IMG/VR virus record: IMGVR_UViG_3300006071_000035
Location: 1 to 37,474 of that record
Length of the DNA stretch: 37,474 nt
Source: a virus
Reading direction: 5' to 3' (one strand)
The position numbers and the translations under genes were made by a program. Numbering within the stretch: the stretch's first letter is position 1; every line of letters begins with the position of its first letter. The notes under the pieces are model-generated. The model did not search any database. It saw nothing but the letters and a program-made list of their open reading frames with translations, and was not told where the DNA came from. Below are positions 15,639 through 24,215 of this stretch, one piece after another.

Positions 15639-16127
15639 TCAGATTTTTAATTTTAAGGATGTTATCAATTTCTTTTCGATACCATATTTGTTGCAAATAT
15701 TAAGAATTTGTTCTCTACCATTTTTAGTTGAATATAAAATTTCCAAATAATCATTTGCTTCTTTTGTTGAACATTTATATTCTTTAACAATTAAATCAAC
15801 TATCCAATCTTCGTAATCATTTGCTTTTCTACCTTTAATATATTTTAAATAATATTTTTTAGGTGGAATCATATCAATAAAAAAACGATAAAAATATTCA
15901 TTAGGTAAAGATTGAATATATGGCTGAACATCTGCTATCCATTCTATCCAATCTGGGTTCATTGATAGATACCTCTGAATAATAAAATTGCCAAACGTTT
16001 TTTTATCATCATCAGAAATATTTTTCCAATAATTTGGGTCTTGATATTCAGTTACAGCTGAGATATGGTCAAATAAACCCAATCTCTTTGCTGTAACTTC
16101 TTTTATTTCTTTTTTAGTTTTCGCCAT
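15639..16127 (-). CDS. 62: Clamp loader small subunit (T4 gp62-like)
   Basis: A 162-residue protein, close to T4 gp62 (187). The segment I-Q-R-Y-L-S ... Y-F-Y-R-F-F-I-D-M-I-P-P-K-K-Y-Y-L-K-Y-I-K (residues 49-100) is the family's most recognisable block. It is followed by V-D-L-I-V-K-E-Y-K-C-S-T-K-E-A-N-D-Y-L-E-I-L, which parallels the gp62 end region. gp62 joins four gp44 subunits to load the sliding clamp. The gene overlaps the zinc-ribbon gene by 14 bases and lies downstream of the gp44 homologue, which supports the call. Confidence 0.75.
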   Translation of the reverse strand: MAKTKKEIKEVTAKRLGLFDHISAVTEYQDPNYWKNISDDDKKTFGNFIIQRYLSMNPDWIEWIADVQPYIQSLPNEYFYRFFIDMIPPKKYYLKYIKGRKANDYEDWIVDLIVKEYKCSTKEANDYLEILYSTKNGREQILNICNKYGIEKKLITSLKLKI

Positions 16128-16371
16128 TATCTGGTCTTAATTCTTTTGGTAATAAATCTTCTAATACTTCACCACAATCAATACATAAATAAATTTCTAC
16201 TGGAATAACTTGTTCCTTTCCACTTGCACTTGCTAATGCACTTTCTTTTCTAAAATGTAATCCAGGTGAAAAGAATTGTCCTCCACATTTACATTCAATT
16301 GCGGTTGTTTTACTTAAATCTGCTGGTGCTTGTTGTGATTGCCCTAACTTGCTTAAATCCATTGGTTGCAT
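16114..16371 (-). CDS. Small zinc-ribbon protein
   Basis: An 85-residue protein. Residues 27-29 (C-K-C) and 63-66 (C-I-D-C) form a split C-x-C ... C-x2-C metal site typical of a zinc ribbon; the intervening region carries F-F-S-P-G-L-H-F and short strands. The first 20 residues are Gln/Pro-rich and flexible. The gene lies between the GroES-like and gp62-like genes and overlaps the latter, so it is part of the replication transcript. Could be an accessory factor for replication or late transcription; nothing in the sequence decides. Confidence 0.65.
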   Translation of the reverse strand: MQPMDLSKLGQSQQAPADLSKTTAIECKCGGQFFSPGLHFRKESALASASGKEQVIPVEIYLCIDCGEVLEDLLPKELRPDNGEN

Positions 16372-16381
16372 AATATATGTT

Positions 16382-16690
16382 TTATCTAATTACTAATAAT
16401 AAGTCCATTTCTCTACACATAAAGTAGTCCTTATCTCCTAACTTAATCTTTTGTACTGCCATTTCACTTGTTGGTAATAATACTTTATCACCTACCTTTA
16501 CTGTCATAGGAACTTTAACACCACCCTGTGTATAAACCCCGTCACCCGTTGCTACTACTTTTGCAATTTTGTTATCACCTGTTTTTACTGAATCTGGGAT
16601 AATAATACCACCAATTGTTTTTTCAGTAACTTCAATCTCTAATAATAATCTATCTCCAATTGGTTTTGCTAATTGAAACTCTTTATTCAT
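16382..16690 (-). CDS. groES: GroES-like co-chaperonin
   Basis: A 102-residue protein, the usual Cpn10 length. It shows P-I-G-D-R-L-L-L-E at residues 10-18, the GroEL-binding mobile loop T-E-K-T-I-G-G-I-I-I-P-D at about 22-33, A-K-V-V-A-T-G-D-G at 43-51, V-G-D-K-V-L-L-P at 66-73 and a final C-R-E-M-D-L-L-L-V-I strand. It should cap the host GroEL and help fold phage proteins, as gp31 does for the T4 capsid, but here the sequence is plainly GroES-like. It lies 5 bases after the clamp loader gene. Confidence 0.9.
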   Translation of the reverse strand: MNKEFQLAKPIGDRLLLEIEVTEKTIGGIIIPDSVKTGDNKIAKVVATGDGVYTQGGVKVPMTVKVGDKVLLPTSEMAVQKIKLGDKDYFMCREMDLLLVIR

Positions 16691-16695
16691 ATTCT

Positions 16696-17646
16696 TTATT
16701 TTATAATGTTAATAATTGCTATAATTGTTGCCATAAAACATATTTCTTTATCTATAACCAATGCATCTCTAAATTGTCCTTGTGATAATTCTAAGATTAC
16801 ATTTGCTGTATTTCCATTTGCATAATCATCTAATCTTTCATATAATGCTGAATAAAGTTCTGCAAAATCATTTACTTTATTGTCCCCCACCAATTGTCTA
16901 ATTTGTCCATATGCATTTCGTTTTTCATCACCACTTGCCAAAATATCTACAATTTTATTTTTGAAATCTGCTTGCAATATAGTTTGTCTATCTACCTTTA
17001 ATTCACCTTTAGATGATTGTAATTGGCAGGTATTCATAATTCTTCTAATATCTGGATAAAAACTACTAATAATATCTGCTACATCTTTTATGTCATACTT
17101 AATACCCTCTTTTGTTAGGATATCAGTTACATGTACAGCCACTTCTTTTTTAGAAGGTGGATTTACTGCAAAAGTTTGACAACGGGATAAAATTGGTTCG
17201 ATAATTTTTTCATGGTAGTTACAAGTTAGAATAAATCTAGTATGTCTACTGAATGTTTCCATTAAGTTACGAAGGATTGCCTGTGCGTTTGGTGTCATAT
17301 AATCAAACTCATCTAATATAATGATTTTGAATCCTTTGAAACCTGCACCACTTGCAAAATTCTTTACTTTATTTCGTACTGTCTCAACATTGTTTTCATC
17401 TGATGCATTTATTACCATATAATCACATTCAATTGTGTTTGCTATGATTTTTGCCAATGTTGTTTTACCTGTACCTGCTTTACCATAAAGAAGTAAGTGT
17501 GGAACATCATTATTATCTAAATAAGATTGTACTTTTTCTTTAAGTAAATCGTTTCCTATATAATCTTTTAATGTTTGTGGTCTATATTTTTCTACCCACA
17601 ATGTATTTTCTTGTTTTGTTGATTTGTCTTGTTCAAAGAAACTCAT
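16696..17646 (-). CDS. 44: Clamp loader large subunit (T4 gp44/RFC-like AAA+ ATPase)
   Basis: A 316-residue protein (T4 gp44 has 319). L-W-V-E-K-Y-R-P at residues 17-24 is the RFC-family box. Walker A Y-G-K-A-G-T-G-K-T-T lies at 54-63 and Walker B I-I-L-D-E-F-D at about 109-115. Sensor 1 is L-T-C-N-Y, and the arginine-finger motif S-R-C-Q-T-F lies at about 154-159. It should form the ATP-driven loader that opens the sliding clamp, with the gp62-like protein. The polymerase and clamp genes lie upstream in the same direction. Partner genes are separated here by GroES and a zinc-ribbon gene. Confidence 0.95.
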   Translation of the reverse strand: MSFFEQDKSTKQENTLWVEKYRPQTLKDYIGNDLLKEKVQSYLDNNDVPHLLLYGKAGTGKTTLAKIIANTIECDYMVINASDENNVETVRNKVKNFASGAGFKGFKIIILDEFDYMTPNAQAILRNLMETFSRHTRFILTCNYHEKIIEPILSRCQTFAVNPPSKKEVAVHVTDILTKEGIKYDIKDVADIISSFYPDIRRIMNTCQLQSSKGELKVDRQTILQADFKNKIVDILASGDEKRNAYGQIRQLVGDNKVNDFAELYSALYERLDDYANGNTANVILELSQGQFRDALVIDKEICFMATIIAIINIIK

Positions 17647-17649
17647 AAT

Positions 17650-18852
17650 TTATATTTTATTGTTTATTATATCCTCTAAGATAGTATTATTTTCTATATA
17701 TTCCAAACATTTAGCTCTATTTTTCTGTGCTACTATTTTACATTTATCTAACATTAATTGATATTCATTTTCATCCATATCTGCAATTCTTAATACAATA
17801 TCTTTAAGTTTTTTGATTATAAATCTTTCCTCACTCCATAAATCAGTATAATTTATATTCAATTCATTTTCATATGTTTCAAATCCCATATGTTGTAAAA
17901 AATCATATGTAACTTTATCACATATAATAAATGGCTTTTCAACTAGTAAATCATCTATTGTTTTTTCGGTAATATTACAAAATCTTTTTTCATTGTTAAG
18001 ATAATGTTCATTTATATTTGACTCAAATAATATTTGAATATCAGATGAAATTGTTACATCATTTAATTTTTCAGAACTGCTATGTTGTTGATTTCCTATA
18101 ATCAATGGATGTGTATTTGCTACTGAATTTCCTAATCTTTTTAGGGTTTCAAATTCAAATTCATATGTTCTTAGTCTATCCTGATCATTATGTTCTGTTG
18201 CAAATGTATATAGATAATTCATTCTATTTACATAATAATCGCTTAATCTAAGATAAATTTTAGGATGTTCATAGTTTAATAATGAACGAAATAATTCAAT
18301 TCTTTCATCTTTATCTGCAAAATTTCGTATACATAAATCTAATCTATATTCTTTTTTTAACTTTTTAAATAAATCATTATGATGGAAATGTGAAAATATG
18401 ATTTTATTTGCCATAAATGCTCTAAGAATATATCCAAAATCAAATTTTTTGTTTGATTCTTCAATTCTAAGTGTAGTAAAAAAAATACAATTAGATTTAT
18501 CTCTTATATGCGGATAACCATCAAATATGTTATATGGTTCTAAATTAGCAGTATCAAATATATAAAACTTAAAATCATTTCCTTTATTTGCAATTCTATT
18601 ATGTACTTTATTTAAAGAATTTGCAATTATATGTACCCCCGGATTATCAAAGTATTTATAATCTGGATCATATGTGATTCCTAAATTTTTAAAAAAATTG
18701 TTTTTAAATTCTTCTAAATTAGAGCGTAATTGGTGACCTATTTCATGTGATGGCTCTAAAACTAAAATTTTAGAATAGTCATCCCAGTATTGTGTATTAT
18801 AGAATAATGCTCTATATACATGCCCATGTAAATCATCATGTAAATAAATCAT
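17650..18852 (-). CDS. Glycosyltransferase-like protein (family-10-like C-terminus)
   Basis: A 400-residue protein from the ATG at 18852, which begins one base past the dUTPase stop; an upstream start would overlap. The C-terminal block C-N-I-T-E-K-T-I-D-D-L-L-V-E-K-P-F-I, then H-M-G-F-E-T-Y (about residues 290-330), matches the I-T-E-K-x-x-D-x-x-x-x-x-x-P-F-I signature of fucosyltransferase-like (GT10) enzymes common in phages and marine bacteria. The N-terminal half is Tyr/Asp/His-rich and unassigned. No membrane segment. It interrupts the replication genes. Probable sugar transferase; acceptor unknown. Confidence 0.6.
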   Translation of the reverse strand: MIYLHDDLHGHVYRALFYNTQYWDDYSKILVLEPSHEIGHQLRSNLEEFKNNFFKNLGITYDPDYKYFDNPGVHIIANSLNKVHNRIANKGNDFKFYIFDTANLEPYNIFDGYPHIRDKSNCIFFTTLRIEESNKKFDFGYILRAFMANKIIFSHFHHNDLFKKLKKEYRLDLCIRNFADKDERIELFRSLLNYEHPKIYLRLSDYYVNRMNYLYTFATEHNDQDRLRTYEFEFETLKRLGNSVANTHPLIIGNQQHSSSEKLNDVTISSDIQILFESNINEHYLNNEKRFCNITEKTIDDLLVEKPFIICDKVTYDFLQHMGFETYENELNINYTDLWSEERFIIKKLKDIVLRIADMDENEYQLMLDKCKIVAQKNRAKCLEYIENNTILEDIINNKI

Positions 18853-18853
18853 A

Positions 18854-19306
18854 TTATTTTCCAGTTGAACCGAATCCACCTTCACCTCTTTCGGTAGTTG
18901 TTAATTCGTTTACTTCAATAAATTCTACGTTTGGATAAGGTACGATAATCATTTGAAATATTTTATCACCAACATTATATTTGTCAGAACCTTCTCCTTG
19001 TATTTTTCTAAATGTAGCTTGTAATTCACCTCTATATCCACTATCAATTACACCAACTGAATTACTTAAACTCAATTCTGTATTTCTGATAGATGAACGT
19101 GGATATACTAATCCTACATAATTCTCTGGTATTTCTACTGCAATATCCGTTCCGTATGTGATTGAATAATACGTTTCATTTATTATTTTAGTTGCTACAA
19201 AATCTAACCCAGCATCACCTGCTTTTGCGTATTTTGGAATAACTGCATTCTCACTTAATTTCTTAATATTAACTTTCAAATCGTAATTAAACATTCCGAA
19301 TTTCAT
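18854..19306 (-). CDS. dut: dUTPase (trimeric)
   Basis: A 150-residue protein from the ATG at 19306, 4 bases after the methyltransferase stop; a longer frame from 19360 would overlap that gene. All five motifs are in order: A-G-D-A-G-L-D-F (motif 1), P-R-S-S-I (2), G-V-I-D-S-G-Y-R-G-E-L (3), G-D-K-I-F-Q-M (4) and R-G-E-G-G-F-G-S-T-G (5). It hydrolyses dUTP to dUMP, keeps uracil out of phage DNA and supplies dTMP precursors. Length fits the homotrimeric family. Confidence 0.95.
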   Translation of the reverse strand: MKFGMFNYDLKVNIKKLSENAVIPKYAKAGDAGLDFVATKIINETYYSITYGTDIAVEIPENYVGLVYPRSSIRNTELSLSNSVGVIDSGYRGELQATFRKIQGEGSDKYNVGDKIFQMIIVPYPNVEFIEVNELTTTERGEGGFGSTGK

Positions 19307-19310
19307 TGTA

Positions 19311-20876
19311 TTATGGTTTATAAAATATAAAAATTGGTTCGTATTTGTATGAAGTTCCATCTAATTTCATAGAGTTCTTCACACCACTTAAATCTACACC
19401 TGTCATTGGACTCATTGTCATTCTCAATTTACCTTTGTATTCCATTCCTAACTCTGTAAGAATATCAATACTATCTTGTTCTAAAGTAAACCACTTATCT
19501 TTACCCACTTTAATATCTGCAATGTTCCAACAAATGTATCTATCATTTTTAAGATATTCAAATGCAGTTGTAAGTGTAGGTCTTAAGAAACCATCTCTCC
19601 AACTTTCATACGAATTGAATTTCTTAAATGATTGTGTATCATCATCTGAATATCTTTCTCTATCAAAGTATGGTGGAGAAGTAAATACAAAATCTAATTG
19701 TCCTTTATACTTTTGAAATCTAGGATCTTCTGCTATTATTTCTGAACCAGTTGTAAAGATTTCATATGTATTCTGATGTCCCCAAAATGGATTTGCAACA
19801 CCAGGTACTTGTGTATTAAAGAACTCAGCTAAGTATTCATAACGAGTCTTTCCTATTTCAGGTATTTGGTTTTCAGTATTAGGGTCATTTCCAATGTAGT
19901 GAATATTTCTATCACCTACACTTAATGCTCCTAATATTCTACCACCCCACCCACTTGAAGGGTCATAGATATTGATTTTATCCTGCCCTTTAATGTGCTG
20001 AGTAAATCTTTCGTATAGATACTTTGCTGTTAATGGTGGGAAGTTTACGGCTGGTTGAGAACCCATACCAATTCGGAATGCGGCTGTTGCTTCAGGAAAT
20101 ATTCTCTGACCCAATGGGTACACCCTGATTTGAATTGGTTGTTTAGGTAAATCAACTAAATTATCAATGTTCTCACCCCAATCTGCTGTTTTTAGGGATG
20201 CGATATGTTTATATTCTAACACACCACTTTTGTATAATTCTCTTACTTCATCTGCTGAAATTGGTAAACTTGGTATTCTACTATCTGCTTGTGATAATGC
20301 AAATCCTAATCCCTCTGCTTTATCACCACTTTGCCATTTCTCAATCCACTCCTTACCTGTTGTTAAGTGTGAATTATGAAACTCTGGATTATCTTTATGT
20401 AGAGTTTTAGAGAAACGATACATACCATCTTGTCTTGTCAATCTTCTCATTTGTTTTGTGAATAACTCTAAATAGTCATCCGATGCAAATATTTCGTAGA
20501 TAGATGGTTTTGGTTTATCGTATGTACTACCACCGATAGCAGTTTTGTACATAGCAGGAAAGAATTGATTTACTGGAGTTGCAAACTTATTGAAATTGAA
20601 TATTACTTCATTTCCATCATCATCTTTTTCCTCAAACTTAGTTATCTTATAACCTTGTAGTTTAGAAAAATTCTCAATGATTTCTGCTTCATTAACACCA
20701 ATCTTAGGAGGAGCACCAGTCTCATCCCATTGTTTCAATGCAGTTTTCTTAAAGTTGGCTACCCACTTTTCGAAATCAGGGAATGACATCTCAAGCACTT
20801 GTTCGTACTTGAGATTCATTTCCGGGTCATAGAACCAATCACTTCTTTCGTAAAAATATTTCTTTGTATAATTCAT
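19311..20876 (-). CDS. DNA methyltransferase, TSPPY class
   Basis: A 521-residue protein. Y-D-P-S-S-G-W-G-G-R at about residues 300-309 is the SAM-binding motif I, followed by I-G-N-D-P-N. F-T-S-P-P-Y-F-D-R-E-R-Y-S at about 380-392 is catalytic motif IV (TSPPY, used by N4-cytosine and some N6-adenine enzymes). N-I-A-D-I-K-V follows. The first ~280 residues could be a target-recognition or other domain. It overlaps the clamp stop by one base (TAATG). A paralogue lies at 34374-35606 with the same T-S-P-P-Y-F ... E-R-Y-S-x-D-D-T-Q-S core. May protect phage DNA; site unknown. Confidence 0.8.
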   Translation of the reverse strand: MNYTKKYFYERSDWFYDPEMNLKYEQVLEMSFPDFEKWVANFKKTALKQWDETGAPPKIGVNEAEIIENFSKLQGYKITKFEEKDDDGNEVIFNFNKFATPVNQFFPAMYKTAIGGSTYDKPKPSIYEIFASDDYLELFTKQMRRLTRQDGMYRFSKTLHKDNPEFHNSHLTTGKEWIEKWQSGDKAEGLGFALSQADSRIPSLPISADEVRELYKSGVLEYKHIASLKTADWGENIDNLVDLPKQPIQIRVYPLGQRIFPEATAAFRIGMGSQPAVNFPPLTAKYLYERFTQHIKGQDKINIYDPSSGWGGRILGALSVGDRNIHYIGNDPNTENQIPEIGKTRYEYLAEFFNTQVPGVANPFWGHQNTYEIFTTGSEIIAEDPRFQKYKGQLDFVFTSPPYFDRERYSDDDTQSFKKFNSYESWRDGFLRPTLTTAFEYLKNDRYICWNIADIKVGKDKWFTLEQDSIDILTELGMEYKGKLRMTMSPMTGVDLSGVKNSMKLDGTSYKYEPIFIFYKP

Positions 20877-21595
20877 TATGCAGATAACTGAACTTCAACT
20901 AAATAATACTTACAAACGAAATCATCAATGATGAATTGAATGTGAGCTAAACCTTTTGTTGAAACTAACAATTTAGCAGATGTTGCTTCTTTGTTTGCAG
21001 TTAAAATTTCTTTTAGATACTTTGCAGAGAATGAAATAGGTTTAACCTCAGTTTCATAATTATCTGCTGCTTTAAATGTAATTCTGTTTGAGTTTACATT
21101 TGAGTAACCCATAACAATATTCAAATTACCTTTTTCAGTTAAGACAGTGAATGTATCAACATCACTCAATGCGTTCTTAGCTTTGATGAATTTGTCAATA
21201 AACTTACCATCTAAATCAATCTCCACATCAAATGGTGGTAATGATTTTAATTCAGGAACATTTGGAATAACACTTAAATCAGCTAATTGATATGCCGCTT
21301 TAATACCATCTGTACCTAAACCCAATGCGATAGATTTATCCTCTACCTTTTGAACTTCTAAATCAACATCATCACCTAATACTGATAACATTTTATTTAA
21401 GTTAGAAGTTGTATAGATACCTAACTCAGCTTGTTCAAAGTTAAAGTTATCTAAAGTGATTTCACCTAATACGGTCTTATCATCTGCGATAAAACGAGTA
21501 TTCAATTTTTGTCCATCGGTAGTCCAAGCTACTGATTCAACCAATCCAGCTAAATTGTATTTGCTGATAAAACGGGTAATTCTTGTTTTGTTCAT
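20876..21595 (-). CDS. 45: DNA polymerase sliding clamp (T4 gp45-like)
   Basis: A 239-residue protein (T4 gp45 has 228). It shows the two-domain clamp pattern: N-terminal T-R-F-I-S-K-Y-N-L-A-G-L-V-E-S, then I-A-D-D-K-T-V-L-G-E-I, L-G-I-Y-T-T-S-N-L-N-K-M-L-S-V-L-G-D-D, and a second half ending I-D-D-F-V-C-K-Y-Y-L-V. It should trimerise around DNA and tether the polymerase, and in T4-like phages also activates late transcription. A promoter 25-56 bases upstream serves it directly. It lies between polymerase and clamp loader genes. Confidence 0.9.
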   Translation of the reverse strand: MNKTRITRFISKYNLAGLVESVAWTTDGQKLNTRFIADDKTVLGEITLDNFNFEQAELGIYTTSNLNKMLSVLGDDVDLEVQKVEDKSIALGLGTDGIKAAYQLADLSVIPNVPELKSLPPFDVEIDLDGKFIDKFIKAKNALSDVDTFTVLTEKGNLNIVMGYSNVNSNRITFKAADNYETEVKPISFSAKYLKEILTANKEATSAKLLVSTKGLAHIQFIIDDFVCKYYLVEVQLSA

Positions 21596-21619
21596 TTTGT
21601 TTATGTTTTATTTATATGT

Positions 21620-21651
21620 CTAATATACGAAATTATTTTCAATCTACCAAA
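21620..21651 (-). promoter_or_regulatory. Promoter for the sliding clamp
   Basis: TTTG, 20 bases, TATATTAG on the minus strand, within the shared TTTGGTA-type -33 box. The -7 box departs from TAnnTTTG at the last two bases. The ATG of the clamp lies 25 bases past the box, giving a leader of about 18-20 bases with no SD-like sequence. Confidence 0.7.
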
Positions 21652-24177
21652 TTAAAAGGAGAAAAATTCCTCTAATTTCTTTGAACTGAATGATGATTTT
21701 TCCCAACCTAATGCTTTGTAGAAATCATCCATTTTATTTTCTAATTCTGCTTCAAATATTCTATCTACATCAATATATTTTTTGATAAAATCTAATATTT
21801 CAGGTGGGTCTTGATAACCTTTAAATGCGGCAGTATCTAATCCTAATGGGTTTTGTTTAAGATATACCCATTTAATTTTATCACCATCTTTCATTGGTTC
21901 ATATTTGAAAGGGCAATTAAAGTGTTTAAGTAATCTATTGTAAGTGATACCTGCTTTAATATGTGCAGGTGTTCCCTTCTCAAAATCACCTAATTGTTTA
22001 TTCTTACCACCTCTATCATATTTACTAATTTCTTTTACTGCTCCACCTTTTGCAATTACTGAAACATCCAAACTAGCTAATGATGATTTAAATTCTGCTA
22101 ATTCAGTATCTACTGCTTCATTTGATTTACCCTGTAGAATATCTCTCAACATTCTTGCCATAAAATCTTGGAATGCTTTAGGAAATGAGGAACGAACCAC
22201 ATCCAATCCTTTTACATCCAATTTATCCGTTGGTAATCCATTTGCGGCAACTATCCATTGTGCATATCTTTTCTTTGCAATCCATATACCCGCTTTACTG
22301 ATATACTCTTTCTTAATTTCAAATCTATGTTTATTGATATTAAAGAATTTAACTGCCATTATATCGTAGAACTTATTAAGAAACTCTTGTACCTCACCTG
22401 CTATTTCATCAATCTTTTCTGCCATCATTGTATCATCAAACTCTGCCCAATTAGGAAAACGATGCTTAACTAATGGAAGTGCTGAAAAGAATACTGAATC
22501 CGTATCGATATAAATGTTGTAATCGTCATTAGTACCTAATTCTTTATTGTATTTAATATTCACCATTTTTGCGGTGTTCTTAATTACCGTTTGACCTGTT
22601 GTAGTTACTGCTGCTGCGTTATCCACATCATAAAAACGAAATGCCGGTAATCCTAATACTCCATATAAAGAGTTCAATAAGATTTTTTGTACTAATTGCC
22701 TTTTTGCATAAAATGCGTGCTTAGCTTTATCCCCTTCTTTACCATATTTTTTCTCTAATTTACGGAACTCCACACGTTGAGAAAACCATTCATCTAATAT
22801 ATCTGCAATTAGACCTGGTTTATCTTGTGTATAAAGAACTCCATTTGAGGATATGGATAGATTTTCCTCCGTTAATTCCTTTCTTAATTCTTCAGTTGTA
22901 TAATTAAGGGCTGTGTTTTCTATATTCCATACTCTATAATCACCCTTAACAAACGCTTCTGCATCAAAATTAGCAATCTTACCCACCTTTGTTTCAGGTG
23001 AGATGTTCAAACTCATAATAATTGAAGGATATAGTGATGTTAAGTCCAAGTCATATAACCAATCATATTTACCTGGTATCGGGTCTTTTACATATGCTCC
23101 AATGAAACCTTGCTCACCACTCTCTTTTAGAGCCTCCATTTGTTCCCTTCTATCTGATGGTTTATTTGGTGCTACTAAATTTCTTTTCTTTAGATAGTTT
23201 AAACATGCTCCTTCTAAATACTTTGATGAATATACATAATCTTCATATGGAACGTGTCCGGCGTGACAAATACCTCTACATAAATCAATGAATTGAAGTT
23301 TTTTATCCATATCCACAACCAACTCAACGTCCACAATGTTATATTCAATGAATTTTTCAATATCATCTCTAAATAAATCATCCAAACTTCCTACATATTC
23401 AATTTTTTCTCTACCTAATTCTTTTTTTGCAATATAATTTAATGTATATGAAGGTTCTAATCCATAGTTATAATTCTTATATAATGTAATATAATCTAAA
23501 ATAGATACACCTGCAAATGTCCATTTTTTTCTGTAAGGTGAGTAAAATCCATCTCTAATTGGTGATAGTCGATATGCGTTCTGTTTACCTAATACATTTA
23601 CTAAACGATTGAATAAATACGGAATATCAAAGAAATCTATATTCCAACCGGTAAGTATTGTTGGATTAATATATTCGTAAATTGTTAAGAAAGCATTAAG
23701 TAATTCTCTTTCACTCTTAAATGCTTTAATAACTCTATTATCTTTTTTAATTGTAGATTGTAACTTACCCTCTTTATCTAAAATTAGAGCGTAATAAGTA
23801 TCGGTTGCACCATCATGCATTGCAATTGCCGTTATTTCATTTTCTGCTTTTTCAGTTGAAGGTAATCCACTTTCCATTTCTACCTCAATATCAAATGTCA
23901 TAACCACATGTCCTTCCGATGGAATATCACTTTCTGAATATAAATCTACTAAGATACGAGTTGTTTCCGGCACATCAGTTTCGTAATATGCGGGGTCATC
24001 CTTTTGGAACTCATAGATTTTGGTAACTTTCGTTCCATCTAATGCAGTTGATTGACCTCTTTCTGCCGGTGCGTAGGCGTAATTAAATGTTTTGTAAGGG
24101 AATGTTTGATAACCTAATTTATCATCCCATAAATGGACTAAATCCTTTCCTTTTTGTAAATAGACGTTTTGATACAT
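21652..24177 (-). CDS. 43: Family B DNA polymerase (T4 gp43-like)
   Basis: An 841-residue protein (T4 gp43 has 898). The 3'-5' exonuclease motifs are present: Exo I F-D-I-E-V-E near residue 105, Exo II G-W-N-I-D-F-F-D-I-P near 190, Exo III Y-N-I-V-D-V near 280. Polymerase motif A is D-L-D-L-T-S-L-Y-P-S-I (about 375), motif B K-I-L-L-N-S-L-Y-G (about 498), and motif C Y-I-D-T-D-S-V-F (about 553). It ends with a short Ser/Phe-rich tail that could contact the clamp. A promoter ends 6 bases before the ATG, so the mRNA is probably leaderless. Confidence 0.97.
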   Translation of the reverse strand: MYQNVYLQKGKDLVHLWDDKLGYQTFPYKTFNYAYAPAERGQSTALDGTKVTKIYEFQKDDPAYYETDVPETTRILVDLYSESDIPSEGHVVMTFDIEVEMESGLPSTEKAENEITAIAMHDGATDTYYALILDKEGKLQSTIKKDNRVIKAFKSERELLNAFLTIYEYINPTILTGWNIDFFDIPYLFNRLVNVLGKQNAYRLSPIRDGFYSPYRKKWTFAGVSILDYITLYKNYNYGLEPSYTLNYIAKKELGREKIEYVGSLDDLFRDDIEKFIEYNIVDVELVVDMDKKLQFIDLCRGICHAGHVPYEDYVYSSKYLEGACLNYLKKRNLVAPNKPSDRREQMEALKESGEQGFIGAYVKDPIPGKYDWLYDLDLTSLYPSIIMSLNISPETKVGKIANFDAEAFVKGDYRVWNIENTALNYTTEELRKELTEENLSISSNGVLYTQDKPGLIADILDEWFSQRVEFRKLEKKYGKEGDKAKHAFYAKRQLVQKILLNSLYGVLGLPAFRFYDVDNAAAVTTTGQTVIKNTAKMVNIKYNKELGTNDDYNIYIDTDSVFFSALPLVKHRFPNWAEFDDTMMAEKIDEIAGEVQEFLNKFYDIMAVKFFNINKHRFEIKKEYISKAGIWIAKKRYAQWIVAANGLPTDKLDVKGLDVVRSSFPKAFQDFMARMLRDILQGKSNEAVDTELAEFKSSLASLDVSVIAKGGAVKEISKYDRGGKNKQLGDFEKGTPAHIKAGITYNRLLKHFNCPFKYEPMKDGDKIKWVYLKQNPLGLDTAAFKGYQDPPEILDFIKKYIDVDRIFEAELENKMDDFYKALGWEKSSFSSKKLEEFFSF

Positions 24178-24183
24178 ATGTTG

Positions 24184-24214
24184 TAAAGATAACGAATAAC
24201 TTTTAAACTACAAA
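24184..24214 (-). promoter_or_regulatory. Promoter for DNA polymerase
   Basis: TTTG (in TTTTG), 19 bases, TATCTTTA on the minus strand. The ATG of the polymerase lies 6 bases after the -7 box, so transcription would start at or within a base or two of the start codon. Confidence 0.65.
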
Positions 24215-24215
24215 A

